From an uncultured Clostridium sp. (lineage in GTDB: Bacteria > Bacillota > Clostridia > TANB77 > CAG-508): DNA of 33,266 nt. Below, in pieces: positions 1 through 7,165 of this stretch. The stretch is from the NCBI GenBank assembly GCA_900553755.1, contig USEX01000014.1:1-33266 (forward strand), read 5' to 3'. Under the pieces are notes generated by a model. It was not told the origin of the DNA. It made no database searches and saw only the letters and a program-made list of their open reading frames with translations. Position 1 is the first letter of the stretch. Every line of letters starts with the position of its first letter. The position numbers and the translations under genes are program-made.

Positions 1-84
1 CATATCAAACACTATATTTATCAATAAAGTGTGACATATGTTTGACAAACCTACATTTAAATTTAAATGATTTTTCTAAAAATG

Positions 85-113
85 TTGAAAATTATAAAAA
101 ATTATGATATTTT
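85..113 (+). promoter_or_regulatory. Putative sigma-A promoter for the first gene
   Basis: TTGAAA (85-90), a 17-base spacer and TATTTT (108-113) resemble a vegetative promoter. It ends 28 bases before the ATG at 142. The DNA is very AT-rich, so chance matches are common and this stays tentative. Confidence 0.4.
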
Positions 114-141
114 ATAGAAAAATAATGAAAGGGGTTTTTTT

Positions 142-576
142 ATGGTATCAAGTGGATATGCAAGGAGCTATAGCTCAACACCATCACTATTCTCAGAAGG
201 AAATGCTGTATGGATTATTATATCATTAGTATTAGCCATTGTTGGTGGAATAGTGTTGTATTTTACATTTTTATCTAAGAAAAATGAAGGAAACTACACA
301 GGATTTTTAGGATGGATGTATGATTTCCTAACATTTAAGAAAATGGTTATTGAGAACATATTGAAAATATTATACTTAATAATAGCAATGTTTATAACAT
401 TATCATCATTCTCAGTAATATCTACAAGTTTCTTAGCATTTATAGTATATCTAGTTGTTGGAAACTTAATTGCAAGAATTGGATATGAACTATTTTTAGT
501 AGTGCTTATAATCTGCAGAAACACAACAGAAATAAGCAAAAAACTAGATAAAAATAATGATTCAGAAAACAAATAA
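142..576 (+). CDS. Small integral membrane protein, DUF4282-like
   Basis: This is a 144-residue protein of unknown function. It has a hydrophobic segment at about residues 23-45, then a short cytoplasmic-looking stretch containing GWMYDFLTFKKMV, then two more hydrophobic segments at about 72-95 and 97-125, and a charged tail. The FLTFKKM-to-membrane pattern and the following IYELF-like helix resemble the DUF4282 family of small bacterial membrane proteins. That resemblance is pattern-based only. The ATG at 142 follows GAAAGGGG at a good distance. The gene stands alone between its own promoter-like sequence and a strong terminator. Confidence 0.75.
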   Translation: MVSSGYARSYSSTPSLFSEGNAVWIIISLVLAIVGGIVLYFTFLSKKNEGNYTGFLGWMYDFLTFKKMVIENILKILYLIIAMFITLSSFSVISTSFLAFIVYLVVGNLIARIGYELFLVVLIICRNTTEISKKLDKNNDSENK

Positions 577-583
577 TATTATA

Positions 584-616
584 AGAAGTTCTAAGATATT
601 AGAACTTCTATTTTTA
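584..616 (+). terminator. Rho-independent terminator
   Basis: A perfect 11-bp stem (AGAAGTTCTAA, 584-594, with TTAGAACTTCT, 599-609) closes a 4-base loop and is followed by ATTTTTATA. It lies 8 bases after the stop codon of the membrane protein gene. Confidence 0.88.
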
Positions 617-686
617 TATAAAATAGGAATCTTTTTTGGAAACATTAAAATAATAAATGTATAAAATATTTATATTTTGGAAATAA

Positions 687-695
687 TGTTATAAT
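687..695 (+). promoter_or_regulatory. Extended -10 promoter element upstream of the ZIP gene
   Basis: TGTTATAAT is an extended -10 (TG, one base, TATAAT at 690-695). No convincing -35 box is present at the expected distance. It lies 82 bases before the ZIP start codon. Confidence 0.4.
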
Positions 696-777
696 TAAAA
701 TATTATTTGAAATAGTCTTGAATAAAGTAAAACTCTTTAAAATAAAATGTAATAAATTTATTTTGAGGAGTTTTGTT

Positions 778-1272
778 ATGAACGAAATTTTAAAAACAAC
801 GCTAGTAGGATTATTCTTTGGAACATTTGGAACAACCATAGGAGGAATAATAGGAATTAAATTTAAAAATCCATCTAACAAATTTTTAAGTTTTATTTTA
901 TCATTTGCATCTGGCCTAATGACCGCGATACTAAGTTTTGACTTGATTCCAGAGGCTTTAAAAATATCGTCAACAATTAATGCAATAATTGGAATTATTT
1001 TAGGAATAGTTTGTATGATATTGTGCGATTGTTTAGTAGAAAAAAAGTTTAATGCCAATGATAGAAAAAGGAAATTTGTGAAAAATAGTTTATTAAAAAC
1101 AGGAATAATAGTATCGATAGGGCTAGCACTACATAACTTTCCAGAAGGTTTAGCGATAGGCTCAGGCTTTGAAGCGTCTATCACTTTGGGGTATTCACTA
1201 GCAATAGCAATCTGCATACATGATATTCCAGAAGGTAGATTCCAAAGTAGACACCAATTGAAATATGCTTGA
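778..1272 (+). pseudogene. ZIP-family metal transporter, N-terminal fragment split by the island
   Basis: This is the first 153 codons of a ZIP-family divalent metal transporter of the GufA type, which carries zinc or similar ions across the membrane. The start at 778 has GAGGAG 9 bases upstream. An in-frame extension to 718 has no ribosome site. Several membrane segments are visible, with the TM4 motif HNFPEG and the start of the TM5 motif HDIPEG. These two motifs form the metal site in the family. The host reading frame ends at the GGT codon of HDIPEG; the next 12 residues and the stop at 1272 come from island DNA. The remaining 95 codons lie at 9200-9487. Rejoining them gives an uninterrupted 248-residue protein of normal family length, so this was one gene before the insertion. 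The truncated product would lack the last three or so helices. Confidence 0.92.
1228..1253. repeat. attL: direct-repeat core and left inverted repeat
   Basis: The core CCAGAAGGTA (1228-1237) is repeated exactly at 9191-9200. The sequence GGTAGATTCCAAAGTAGACA (1234-1253) is an inverted copy of 9173-9192 with one mismatch (1243). Weaker inverted similarity continues inward (CCAATTGAA here, TTCAATTTTGAA in the complement of the right end). This matches the layout of large serine recombinase attachment sites. Confidence 0.92.
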
Positions 1273-1386
1273 GAAACGATTTGAATTCGAATATTTTAGA
1301 ACTAATAAATTTATATAATTTGAAACAAAAAATGGCTTAAAATGTAAAATAATGAGAATTAAACATATAAGAAATGGAGGAATGAT

Positions 1387-1875
1387 ATGAACGAAAAAAT
1401 AGAGCAAATTACTATGCAATAATACCTGCAAAAGTTAGATATGATAGAAATTTAAAACCAGCTGAAAAGATACTTTATGGAGAATTAACAGCACTCAGTA
1501 ATAAAAACGGATATTGTCATGCACAAAATAGATATTTTGCTAACTTATATAATGTAAGTAATGAAACAGTTAGTAGATGGATTTCACACCTACAAAGTTT
1601 AGGATATATTTATGCGAAATTAATAAGAAATGAACAACAAGTAGTTATATCCAGACACATTTATGTTGTGGATTTATAATAGAGAGAGAACAAGGACTCA
1701 GTAACTATATTTATGTAAAAAAATGACCCTATGTATTAAATAATACATACCCTATATACAAAAAAATCAATACCCTATTGTATAAAAAAACAATAGGGTA
1801 TTGATAAAAATGTCAAAGAAAATAATATAAATATTAATATTATAAATAATAATAAGAGGAGGATTTTTTTATTTT
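1387..1875 (+). pseudogene. DnaD/RepA-like replication initiator, decayed
   Basis: A start at 1387 with GGAGG upstream reads MNEKIEQ and then runs out of frame. One base-shift later (codons from 1410) the frame reads YYAIIPAKVRYD and continues to a stop at 1677-1679. This is the N-terminal winged-helix domain of plasmid and ICE replication initiators, including the VSNETVSRWISHLQ recognition helix. The same frame beyond the stop still reads like the family's linker: LYTKKSIPYCIKKQ (from 1752), a TAG at 1794-1796, then GIDKNVKENN, ending in a basic stretch near 1875. So at least one frameshift and several stops have broken a single gene. The C-terminal helicase-loading part is missing. The frame and motifs are visible directly; the family assignment is from memory of such proteins. 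Confidence 0.75.
1761..1804 (-). terminator. Terminator for the reverse-strand XRE gene
   Basis: TCAATACCCTATTG (1767-1780) and CAATAGGGTATTGA (1791-1804) form a perfect 14-bp stem around a 10-base loop. Read on the reverse strand, the stem is followed by seven T residues, as expected for an intrinsic terminator about 95 bases after the XRE stop codon. On the forward strand the same bases encode part of the decayed initiator's linker. Confidence 0.7.
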
Positions 1876-1897
1876 ATTTATATAGAAAGTAAAAAAT

Positions 1898-2158
1898 TTA
1901 ACTTTCTAATTTATCTTCAATGCCAGCAAATAATTCATCATAAGATATATTAAGTACTTTTATAAAACCCCATACTTCATAATCTTTGACACTTCTTTTA
2001 TTATTTTCAATCATATAAACATCATTTTTATGAAGATTTATTCCGAGTAAATTTAATTCCATTGTCAAATCAGCTTGAGATAAATGTTTTTCTTTTCTAT
2101 AATTTCTTAAATTCTCTCCAATTACATTTAAATTATTATTTAATTTCCTGACAGCCAT
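1898..2158 (-). CDS. XRE-family helix-turn-helix regulator
   Basis: An 86-residue single-domain DNA-binding protein. Residues about 12-75 form a Cro/CI-type HTH: IGENLRNYRKEKHLSQADLT is helix 1-2 with the typical SQxxL turn, followed by the recognition region and YELFAGI at the end. AAGGTGG lies upstream on the reverse strand at a good distance from the ATG. It is divergent from the small gene at 2248 across an 89-base gap. Such regulators usually repress their own gene and the divergent element genes, which is an inference here. The gene is intact, unlike the recombinase and initiator. Confidence 0.85.
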   Translation of the reverse strand: MAVRKLNNNLNVIGENLRNYRKEKHLSQADLTMELNLLGINLHKNDVYMIENNKRSVKDYEVWGFIKVLNISYDELFAGIEDKLES

Positions 2159-2247
2159 AATTTATACCACCTTTTTTTACAATTTATATTGATTTTACCC
2201 CGATGTTTGTGACAATATGACGTTAAGCAACGGGTAAGGAGGTAATA
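2159..2247. promoter_or_regulatory. Divergent promoter/operator region of the island
   Basis: This 89-base gap separates divergent genes. On the reverse strand TTGTCA is followed by AT-rich DNA resembling a -10. On the forward strand TTGATT and CAATAT lie 18 bases apart. A symmetric TTGTGACAA (about 2208-2216) and the pair TTACCCCG/CGGGTAA flanking it are candidate operator half-sites for the XRE protein. None of these is a strong consensus match. Confidence 0.35.
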
Positions 2248-2469
2248 ATGAAAAAGAGCAATAAAACAGAAAAAGATATGAAAATTTTTAGTGATACTAT
2301 GAATCAATTAATTAGAGAGAAAAAGATTGAGTTTGGTTTTTATGATAACAAGTTAATAAAATTGGAGTTATTGCAAATTTGTTATGATAAGAGTAAAGAC
2401 AGGTTAGAAATAGAATTTAGAGATGTTATAGGTGATTATTTAAGGGAATGGAAAGAAGTTGAAAAATAA
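2248..2469 (+). CDS. Small island protein of unknown function
   Basis: A 73-residue, highly charged soluble protein (MKKSNKTEKDMKIF...) that I do not recognise. It has no membrane segment or cysteine pair. The N-terminal half looks helical and the C-terminal half (LEIEFRDVIGDYLREW) mixed. A strong AAGGAGG lies 8 bases before the ATG. It is first in the rightward direction after the XRE regulator and may be element-encoded regulation. A gap of 187 bases with its own promoter separates it from the enzyme cassette. Confidence 0.65.
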   Translation: MKKSNKTEKDMKIFSDTMNQLIREKKIEFGFYDNKLIKLELLQICYDKSKDRLEIEFRDVIGDYLREWKEVEK

Positions 2470-2604
2470 TATATGGTAGATAGAATACTCTTGAATTATA
2501 GTGATATATGGAAAGAATAAAGTAATTTTTATATCAAAAGAAGTATATTTCGAAATATTTTATTTTTTCAATAAGTTATTCATAGTAAAAATTATGTAAA
2601 TATG

Positions 2605-2633
2605 TTTATTTTTATCAATGAGTATGATATAAT
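2605..2633 (+). promoter_or_regulatory. Promoter of the five-gene cassette
   Basis: TGATATAAT (2625-2633) is an extended -10 with a perfect TATAAT at 2628-2633. TTTATT (2605-2610) is a weak -35 at 17 bases. It ends 23 bases before the radical SAM start codon, and no other promoter-like site is evident within the cassette. Confidence 0.55.
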
Positions 2634-2656
2634 TTTTAACTAAGGAGGAAAGTAAA

Positions 2657-3850
2657 ATGATAGAGTACAATATTAATATGAGAGAAGAAATTTTTGGCTC
2701 AACACTACTAAATTTAAAAAACGGACAAAGAGAATATTTAGACAAAAGTGAAACAAAGAAAATTTTAGAAGAAGGAATGTTTCCAACAGATTCCTGCACC
2801 AAAGAACTAAAAGAAAAACCTGTGATAAAATTTACAAAAAACAATAATATAGCTGAAAATCACTTTAGCTTTGCTGATATTGCTTATATAGAGATAACAC
2901 ATGAATGTAATTTAAGATGTAAACACTGCTTAAATAATTCAGGAACTAGATTACCAAATCAATTAACTGATGAAGAAATATTTAATTTAATTATTGAATT
3001 TTCTAAAGCAGGAATGCAAGAAATAAGATTTACTGGTGGTGAGCCTTTAGTACATAAGAGAATATATGATTTTATTTCATTGGCACATCAACTTGGATTA
3101 TATACATCAATAGGTACTAATGGAACATTAGCAACTAAGGATGTTTCAGAGAAACTAAAATTAGCGGGATTAAATAAAGCAGTAGTAAGTATAGATGGAA
3201 CCGAAAAAGCTCACGATGCTATAAGAGGAGAAGGAAATTATAAAAAAGCAATAGAAGGAATAAAAAATCTAGAAAAAAAGGGGATAAAAGTTAGAATAAA
3301 TGCTGTTATAATGAAATCTAATATGGAAGACGTGATAAAGTTAGCAAAACAATTAAACGAAAATCAGACACATTTGATGATTAGAAGATTTATTGAATCT
3401 GGAAGAGGAAGTTTACTTACAGATAATACATTGTCGAAACAAGATTATGATTATGTAAGAAATCAGTTAAAAGATGAATTAAAAGGAAAATATATTATTG
3501 GTCATTATTTGAATGAAAATGAACAAATAACATATAGATTAAAGTTGCCATTTAATTTTACTAAAGGTTGCAAGGCTGGTCAAAGAGCATTAATTATATT
3601 GCCTAATGGAGACATAAGTTTGTGTGGATTTTTAGCAGCTCAAGGTTTTAGTCCAATAGGAAATATAAGAGATATAAGTAATTGGTTAGAATTCTGGAAT
3701 AATATGCATTCTAAAAACTATTTAAAGGAACTAAGAGAGAATTTAGACAGATATAATTCAATACCAAATGTGCAACAAACAAATTGCTTAGCTTATGTGC
3801 AAAGAATGCTAACATTGGAAAAAGATGAAAAGGAGAAAAGCAATGCTTAA
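2657..3850 (+). CDS. Radical SAM enzyme with SPASM/twitch-like C-terminus
   Basis: A 397-residue radical S-adenosylmethionine enzyme. Residues 1-70 are a non-catalytic N-terminal region (MREEIFGSTLLNLKNG...). It resembles the start of peptide-maturing radical SAM proteins, where a PqqD-like recognition element may sit. The core follows with CNLRCKHC (C84, C88, C91, the three ligands of the 4Fe-4S cluster) and GGEP (127-130, SAM binding). C305 (in GCKAGQ), C323 (in SLCGFL) and C377 are placed as ligands for a second cluster, as in SPASM or twitch domains. The surrounding ILPNGDISLCG and GNIRD motifs are typical of those domains. AAGGAGG precedes the ATG. The gene is intact and overlaps the next gene by 8 bases. 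The substrate is unknown; peptide modification is the family's commonest role but no precursor peptide is obvious nearby. Confidence 0.9.
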   Translation: MIEYNINMREEIFGSTLLNLKNGQREYLDKSETKKILEEGMFPTDSCTKELKEKPVIKFTKNNNIAENHFSFADIAYIEITHECNLRCKHCLNNSGTRLPNQLTDEEIFNLIIEFSKAGMQEIRFTGGEPLVHKRIYDFISLAHQLGLYTSIGTNGTLATKDVSEKLKLAGLNKAVVSIDGTEKAHDAIRGEGNYKKAIEGIKNLEKKGIKVRINAVIMKSNMEDVIKLAKQLNENQTHLMIRRFIESGRGSLLTDNTLSKQDYDYVRNQLKDELKGKYIIGHYLNENEQITYRLKLPFNFTKGCKAGQRALIILPNGDISLCGFLAAQGFSPIGNIRDISNWLEFWNNMHSKNYLKELRENLDRYNSIPNVQQTNCLAYVQRMLTLEKDEKEKSNA

Positions 3851-4046
3851 TTCAAACTTTAATAATGTTAAAACAGAAGTAGCAATAGAAATGATTTCAT
3901 TATACATTGGATTGGAATTAAAGAATGATAAAGAATTGGCTCACAAGTTAATTAAAGAAAGAGAAAGAATTTATTTGGGAGATAATTCTTTAGTTGATAA
4001 AGTAGTAAGTGAATATGGAGAGAAAATAAAGAAATTGTTGAATTAG
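3843..4046 (+). CDS. 67-residue partner of the zeta-like kinase, possible antitoxin
   Basis: This small protein starts within the last codons of the radical SAM gene (ATG at 3843, 13 bases after AAGGAG). A start at 3825 is possible but lacks a ribosome site. It is predicted to be helical and charged, with TEVAIEMISLYIGLEL near the start and RERIYLGDNSLVDKVVSEY near the end, and has no cysteine. It lies 8 bases upstream of the zeta-toxin-like gene, the position and size of an epsilon-type antitoxin. Short proteins with an RE-R-I-x-GD-x-x-x-I/V-x-K pattern before zeta-like genes fit that role. Alternatives are a substrate or carrier for the radical SAM enzyme, or an accessory subunit. The function is an inference from position. 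Confidence 0.7.
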   Translation: MLNSNFNNVKTEVAIEMISLYIGLELKNDKELAHKLIKERERIYLGDNSLVDKVVSEYGEKIKKLLN

Positions 4047-4054
4047 AGGTTATT

Positions 4055-4933
4055 ATGAAAGATATTAAAGAAATAACAGGACTTACCGAATGTGAATTTT
4101 ATGAATTTTATAAAGATGCAAAGAATTTAGTACTCGATAATCATACTCCTGCCGATAATAGAACACCAATAGCTATATTAACTGGTGGGCAACCTGGAGC
4201 TGGAAAAAGTGGAATAGTTATCAAAAGCAGATTAGATTTTCAAAAAATAGGAGTAAATCCAGTAATATTAGATGGAGACACATATAGAGGATTATATCCA
4301 AATGCAAAACAAATAGCAAATGAACAGCCGGATAAATATGCAGATATTACAGATAAAGCGACAGGAAAGGTAATGGGACTACTGATAGAAGATAGTATAT
4401 TAGGTGGGTACGACTTTATTAGAGAAGGAACGCTAAATTCAGCAGAAATAGTAGATCAATTAATTGCATCACCTAAATGCTATAAAATAATAATAAGATT
4501 ATTGGCAACTTGTAGAGAAGAATCAATATTATCTTGTTTTGAAAGATATATACTTATGAAAGAAGCAACAGGAATTGGTAGATTTATAACCTTGCAGTCG
4601 CATGATAAAAGATATATTCAATTTCCCAAAACAGCAAAAGAACAAGAGAAAAAGGGAGTTCAAATAGAAGTATATGAAAGAGGAAATATTATTAATAATC
4701 CTATATTATTATATGATAATAAACATTTTAATAGTAATTTTAATAGTTTTGAAGAAGCTTTAAAATTTGGTAGAAAACACAGCTTTGAGCAATGTAAAAA
4801 TAATATTGCTAATAGGATAGCTGAAATTGAAAGAAGACTAAACAAAATGAATACAAATGAAAGTAGCATACTTAGACAACTAGAACAATTTAAAACTGAA
4901 TTAAAATTAAAAGAATTGGAGATGGAAAGATAA
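4055..4933 (+). CDS. Zeta-toxin-like P-loop kinase
   Basis: A 292-residue protein of the zeta toxin fold. Its key sites are the Walker A loop GGQPGAGKS (44-52), DGDTYR (73-78, the acid and arginine of the substrate and catalytic site), EGT (124-126), and GIGRFITLQSHDKRY (about 173-187), which contains the conserved GR...H region. The last 40 residues are a coiled coil (ERRLNK...RQLEQFKTELKLKE). Known zeta toxins phosphorylate UDP-N-acetylglucosamine at the 3' hydroxyl and block wall synthesis. Relatives act on other small molecules, so the substrate here is open. The gene follows the small protein by 8 bases and overlaps the next gene by one base, so it is co-translated with its neighbours. 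It could be the toxin of a pair or a biosynthetic kinase in this cassette. Confidence 0.85.
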   Translation: MKDIKEITGLTECEFYEFYKDAKNLVLDNHTPADNRTPIAILTGGQPGAGKSGIVIKSRLDFQKIGVNPVILDGDTYRGLYPNAKQIANEQPDKYADITDKATGKVMGLLIEDSILGGYDFIREGTLNSAEIVDQLIASPKCYKIIIRLLATCREESILSCFERYILMKEATGIGRFITLQSHDKRYIQFPKTAKEQEKKGVQIEVYERGNIINNPILLYDNKHFNSNFNSFEEALKFGRKHSFEQCKNNIANRIAEIERRLNKMNTNESSILRQLEQFKTELKLKELEMER

Positions 4934-5475
4934 TGTTAATAGGAATAACCGGACTACACGGAGCAGGAAAAAGCTATTTCTGTAATACTATACCTCCTAA
5001 ATTTGGATTTAAAGTATTTTCTAAAAAGCAGGAGTTAGCAAGAATTTATAAAGCCAAAACAGGTAGAGATGATTGGGCAAATTGGTACAGGAAAGAATAT
5101 GAAAAAGATCCTAAAAAAATAACAGAATTTATATTATCGGGTATAAACAAAAATGAAAATTTTATTTTAGATGCAGTACATAGTCCAGTAGAGTGGCATA
5201 TTATAAAAGACCATTTTCCAAACGCAGAATTAGCAGAGGTAATAACTCCTAATTCTGTTAGACTACAAAGAATAACACCTTTAGATATGGAAAAGGATAA
5301 AAAGCGAATTGAACATTGGCATAGCGAAAATGGCTGCTTATTATCGGAAGTTGGGTGGTCTTTTAATGGTGTGGCATCAACAGAATTAAATGAACAGTCT
5401 TTTAAAGAATTTATAGACTATATAAAGCAAAAAGAAAGACAAGCGCAGGATAAAGAAGCAGATTTAATTTTATAA
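4933..5475 (+). CDS. Small P-loop kinase (nucleotide/dephospho-CoA-kinase-like)
   Basis: A 180-residue protein with a Walker A loop at the extreme N-terminus (GLHGAGKS, 7-14). ILDAVHSPVEW (about 78-88) sits where nucleoside monophosphate kinases carry the second acidic motif. VRLQRI (about 109-114) is followed by a lid-like stretch rich in lysine and histidine. Its size and architecture match adenylate/dephospho-CoA-kinase-like proteins, but none of the exact family signatures is complete, so the substrate is unknown. The ATG overlaps the stop of the zeta-like gene (TAATG). It is the second phosphotransferase in the cassette. Confidence 0.8.
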   Translation: MLIGITGLHGAGKSYFCNTIPPKFGFKVFSKKQELARIYKAKTGRDDWANWYRKEYEKDPKKITEFILSGINKNENFILDAVHSPVEWHIIKDHFPNAELAEVITPNSVRLQRITPLDMEKDKKRIEHWHSENGCLLSEVGWSFNGVASTELNEQSFKEFIDYIKQKERQAQDKEADLIL

Positions 5476-5499
5476 AAATTTTAAGAGTAGGAGAAAGTT

Positions 5500-6648
5500 A
5501 TGAATATAGTAAAAAAAGCAGGTTGTATTTTAATAAATATGAAAGAAAAGAAGATTGCATTAGTATTAAGAAAGGGTGATTACTCTTTCCCAAAAGGACA
5601 TTTAGAAGAAATGGAAACAATAAAGGATTGTGCAAAGAGAGAAACAATAGAGGAAACTGGACATGAAGTTGAAATACTTGGAGAGGAAATAAGTATAATA
5701 AGATATAAAAGCTCAGGAGGTGAAGATGTAGAAAATCATTTTTTTATCGGAATAGATACAGGACGAACAAATAAAAAAATTGCTGAAAAAGATAAAGAAA
5801 AAACAGAGTGGTTTGAAATAGATAAAGTCGAAGAACGATTAGCATATCAAAATTTAAAAGATACATGGAATGAAATAAAGCCTAAAATAGAGAAAATAGT
5901 TAATGAATTACAACTAGATATTTTAATATCTAAACAAGACAAATATTATTATAGTTATATAAAGCTAAAAGATGAAAGTTATATACCTACAAATATTTAT
6001 TATATAGAAGATTTAAACCTAGATGCAATGGAAAAATATAATTTCAATAATCATATGATTTACTTTTTATGCAATTTATCGTTAAATAATAAGGTTATAT
6101 CAGCCTTAAAAAACAAAAATTGTTATTTTATAAATAAAAATTTTTTCTTACATGATTACACTAAATTAGAAGTGCAACAAGTATTAAGTAAAAATAATAT
6201 AGATATTCCGGAAATAGTTACTATTAATGGCTTAAATAAAATACAGTATCCTATTTTTTGTAAAGAAAATTCTCATGTAGGAATTAATCTTATAGCATAC
6301 TCTGAAAATACATTAGTTAAATTTTTTTCTAAATTTAATATTAGTGATTTTTATTGTGAGAAGATTATAACTGGCGGAAAAGAAATGAAGTTGTATTGTA
6401 TCAATAATATAGTATATGATAATAATAAGATTATAAAAAATAAGCAATTAATGGAATTATTTAGAAAGATAACAAATTCACTTCAAATTGAGACATACTC
6501 AGCAGATATTATAAATAAAGAAAATAAAAATATAGTTATAGACATAAATCCTAATTCTGGTTTTTTTGGTTCGAATATTGCTAGAAAGAATTTTCTTAAA
6601 TATGTTATTGATTGTAGTAAGGATATAATAAATAATTACGGATTATAA
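5500..6648 (+). CDS. Nudix hydrolase fused to an ATP-grasp domain
   Basis: A 382-residue two-domain protein. Residues 1-135 are a Nudix domain with a full Nudix box (G33 to H55: G-x5-E39-x7-R47-E48-x2-E51-E52-x-G54). Nudix domains hydrolyse nucleoside diphosphates linked to another group. Residues about 140-382 look like a divergent ATP-grasp domain: an NCYFINKN-to-DIPEI pre-grasp region (208-239), PIFCKENSHVG (251-260, ATP-binding lysine), CEKIITGGKEMKLYCI (286-301), and the metal-binding end YSADII...VIDINPNSGFFG (333-357). ATP-grasp enzymes join a carboxylate to an amine or phosphorylate substrates such as inositol phosphates. AGTAGGAG precedes the ATG, 24 bases after the preceding gene. 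The Nudix call is firm; the ATP-grasp call is from motif order. The fusion is uncommon. Confidence 0.85.
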   Translation: MNIVKKAGCILINMKEKKIALVLRKGDYSFPKGHLEEMETIKDCAKRETIEETGHEVEILGEEISIIRYKSSGGEDVENHFFIGIDTGRTNKKIAEKDKEKTEWFEIDKVEERLAYQNLKDTWNEIKPKIEKIVNELQLDILISKQDKYYYSYIKLKDESYIPTNIYYIEDLNLDAMEKYNFNNHMIYFLCNLSLNNKVISALKNKNCYFINKNFFLHDYTKLEVQQVLSKNNIDIPEIVTINGLNKIQYPIFCKENSHVGINLIAYSENTLVKFFSKFNISDFYCEKIITGGKEMKLYCINNIVYDNNKIIKNKQLMELFRKITNSLQIETYSADIINKENKNIVIDINPNSGFFGSNIARKNFLKYVIDCSKDIINNYGL

Positions 6649-6867
6649 AATAATGATAAGGTTGTTCTAAAATGAAAAAACTCTTTTGGAGAACTACCAA
6701 TACTTATTAAAAAGAATATTCTTAAAAATAAATTGTAAAAAAATTCTATAAAAATCAAGTATAGATAATAAAAAACATATGAGTCTAAAATGTACTTTTT
6801 TAGTAGTTTTGAAGCTTTAAAAATAGGACATTTTTTAAATGATTAAATCAAGTTATTTCAAGTGTTA

Positions 6868-7165
6868 TGTCGATTTTTAGGACAAACTTAACTAAAGAGG
6901 GTAGGTGTATGAGAGCGTAAGCTATCATATTCCTACCCAAGTTCTATTTAGTGAAAAATTTATGAAAAATTAATAATAGGGTCGGTTTTTCTTGTAAAAA
7001 TGTAAGTATATATAATAGGAGGCAAATTAAAATTATTTCGAAATTAAGTTGCGATTTTTGAGTCAACGGTATATAGACATTGTATAAAAATAAATTTTTT
7101 AAAGAAATTTAAAAATTAGGGTAGAAAAATTTAAAGTAAACCAATGTATATATAATAGAGGGATT
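6868..7165 (+). repeat. Degenerate tandem repeat with promoter-like ends
   Basis: Two similar units occur. Each begins with a CGATTTTT-containing hairpin (TGTCGATTTTTAGGACA at 6868-6884; TTGCGATTTTTGAGTCAA at 7049-7066). Each then carries a GGGTAG segment and ends with TATATATAATAG followed by a purine-rich run (TATAAT at 7011-7016 and 7151-7156, 140 bases apart). No good -35 is placed before either -10. Confidence 0.4.
6885..6943 (+). other. Structured RNA-like element with a GUAA tetraloop
   Basis: GGGTAGG (6899-6905) pairs with CCTACCC (6932-6938), TATGA (6908-6912) with TCATA (6925-6929) and AGC (6914-6916) with GCT (6921-6923). The loop is GTAA, a GNRA tetraloop, with small symmetrical internal loops. 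AACTT (6885-6889) and AAGTT (6939-6943) can close an outer helix, and CTAAA/TTTAG is an alternative. No T-run follows, so it is not a terminator. No RNA family is recognised. Confidence 0.45.

Noticed and set aside
645..1217. A 190-codon reverse-strand gene
   Set aside because: It is the complement of the ZIP gene, with an unlikely composition and no ribosome site.
6660..6699. Terminator after the island cassette
   Set aside because: The GGTTGTTCT/AGAACTACC hairpin has a mismatch and no following T-run; it is mentioned only as a possible fold.
6885..6943. Group II intron domain V or an intrinsic terminator
   Set aside because: The hairpin has a GNRA loop, but the conserved domain V bulge and triad are missing, no intron-encoded protein is present, and no T-run follows.
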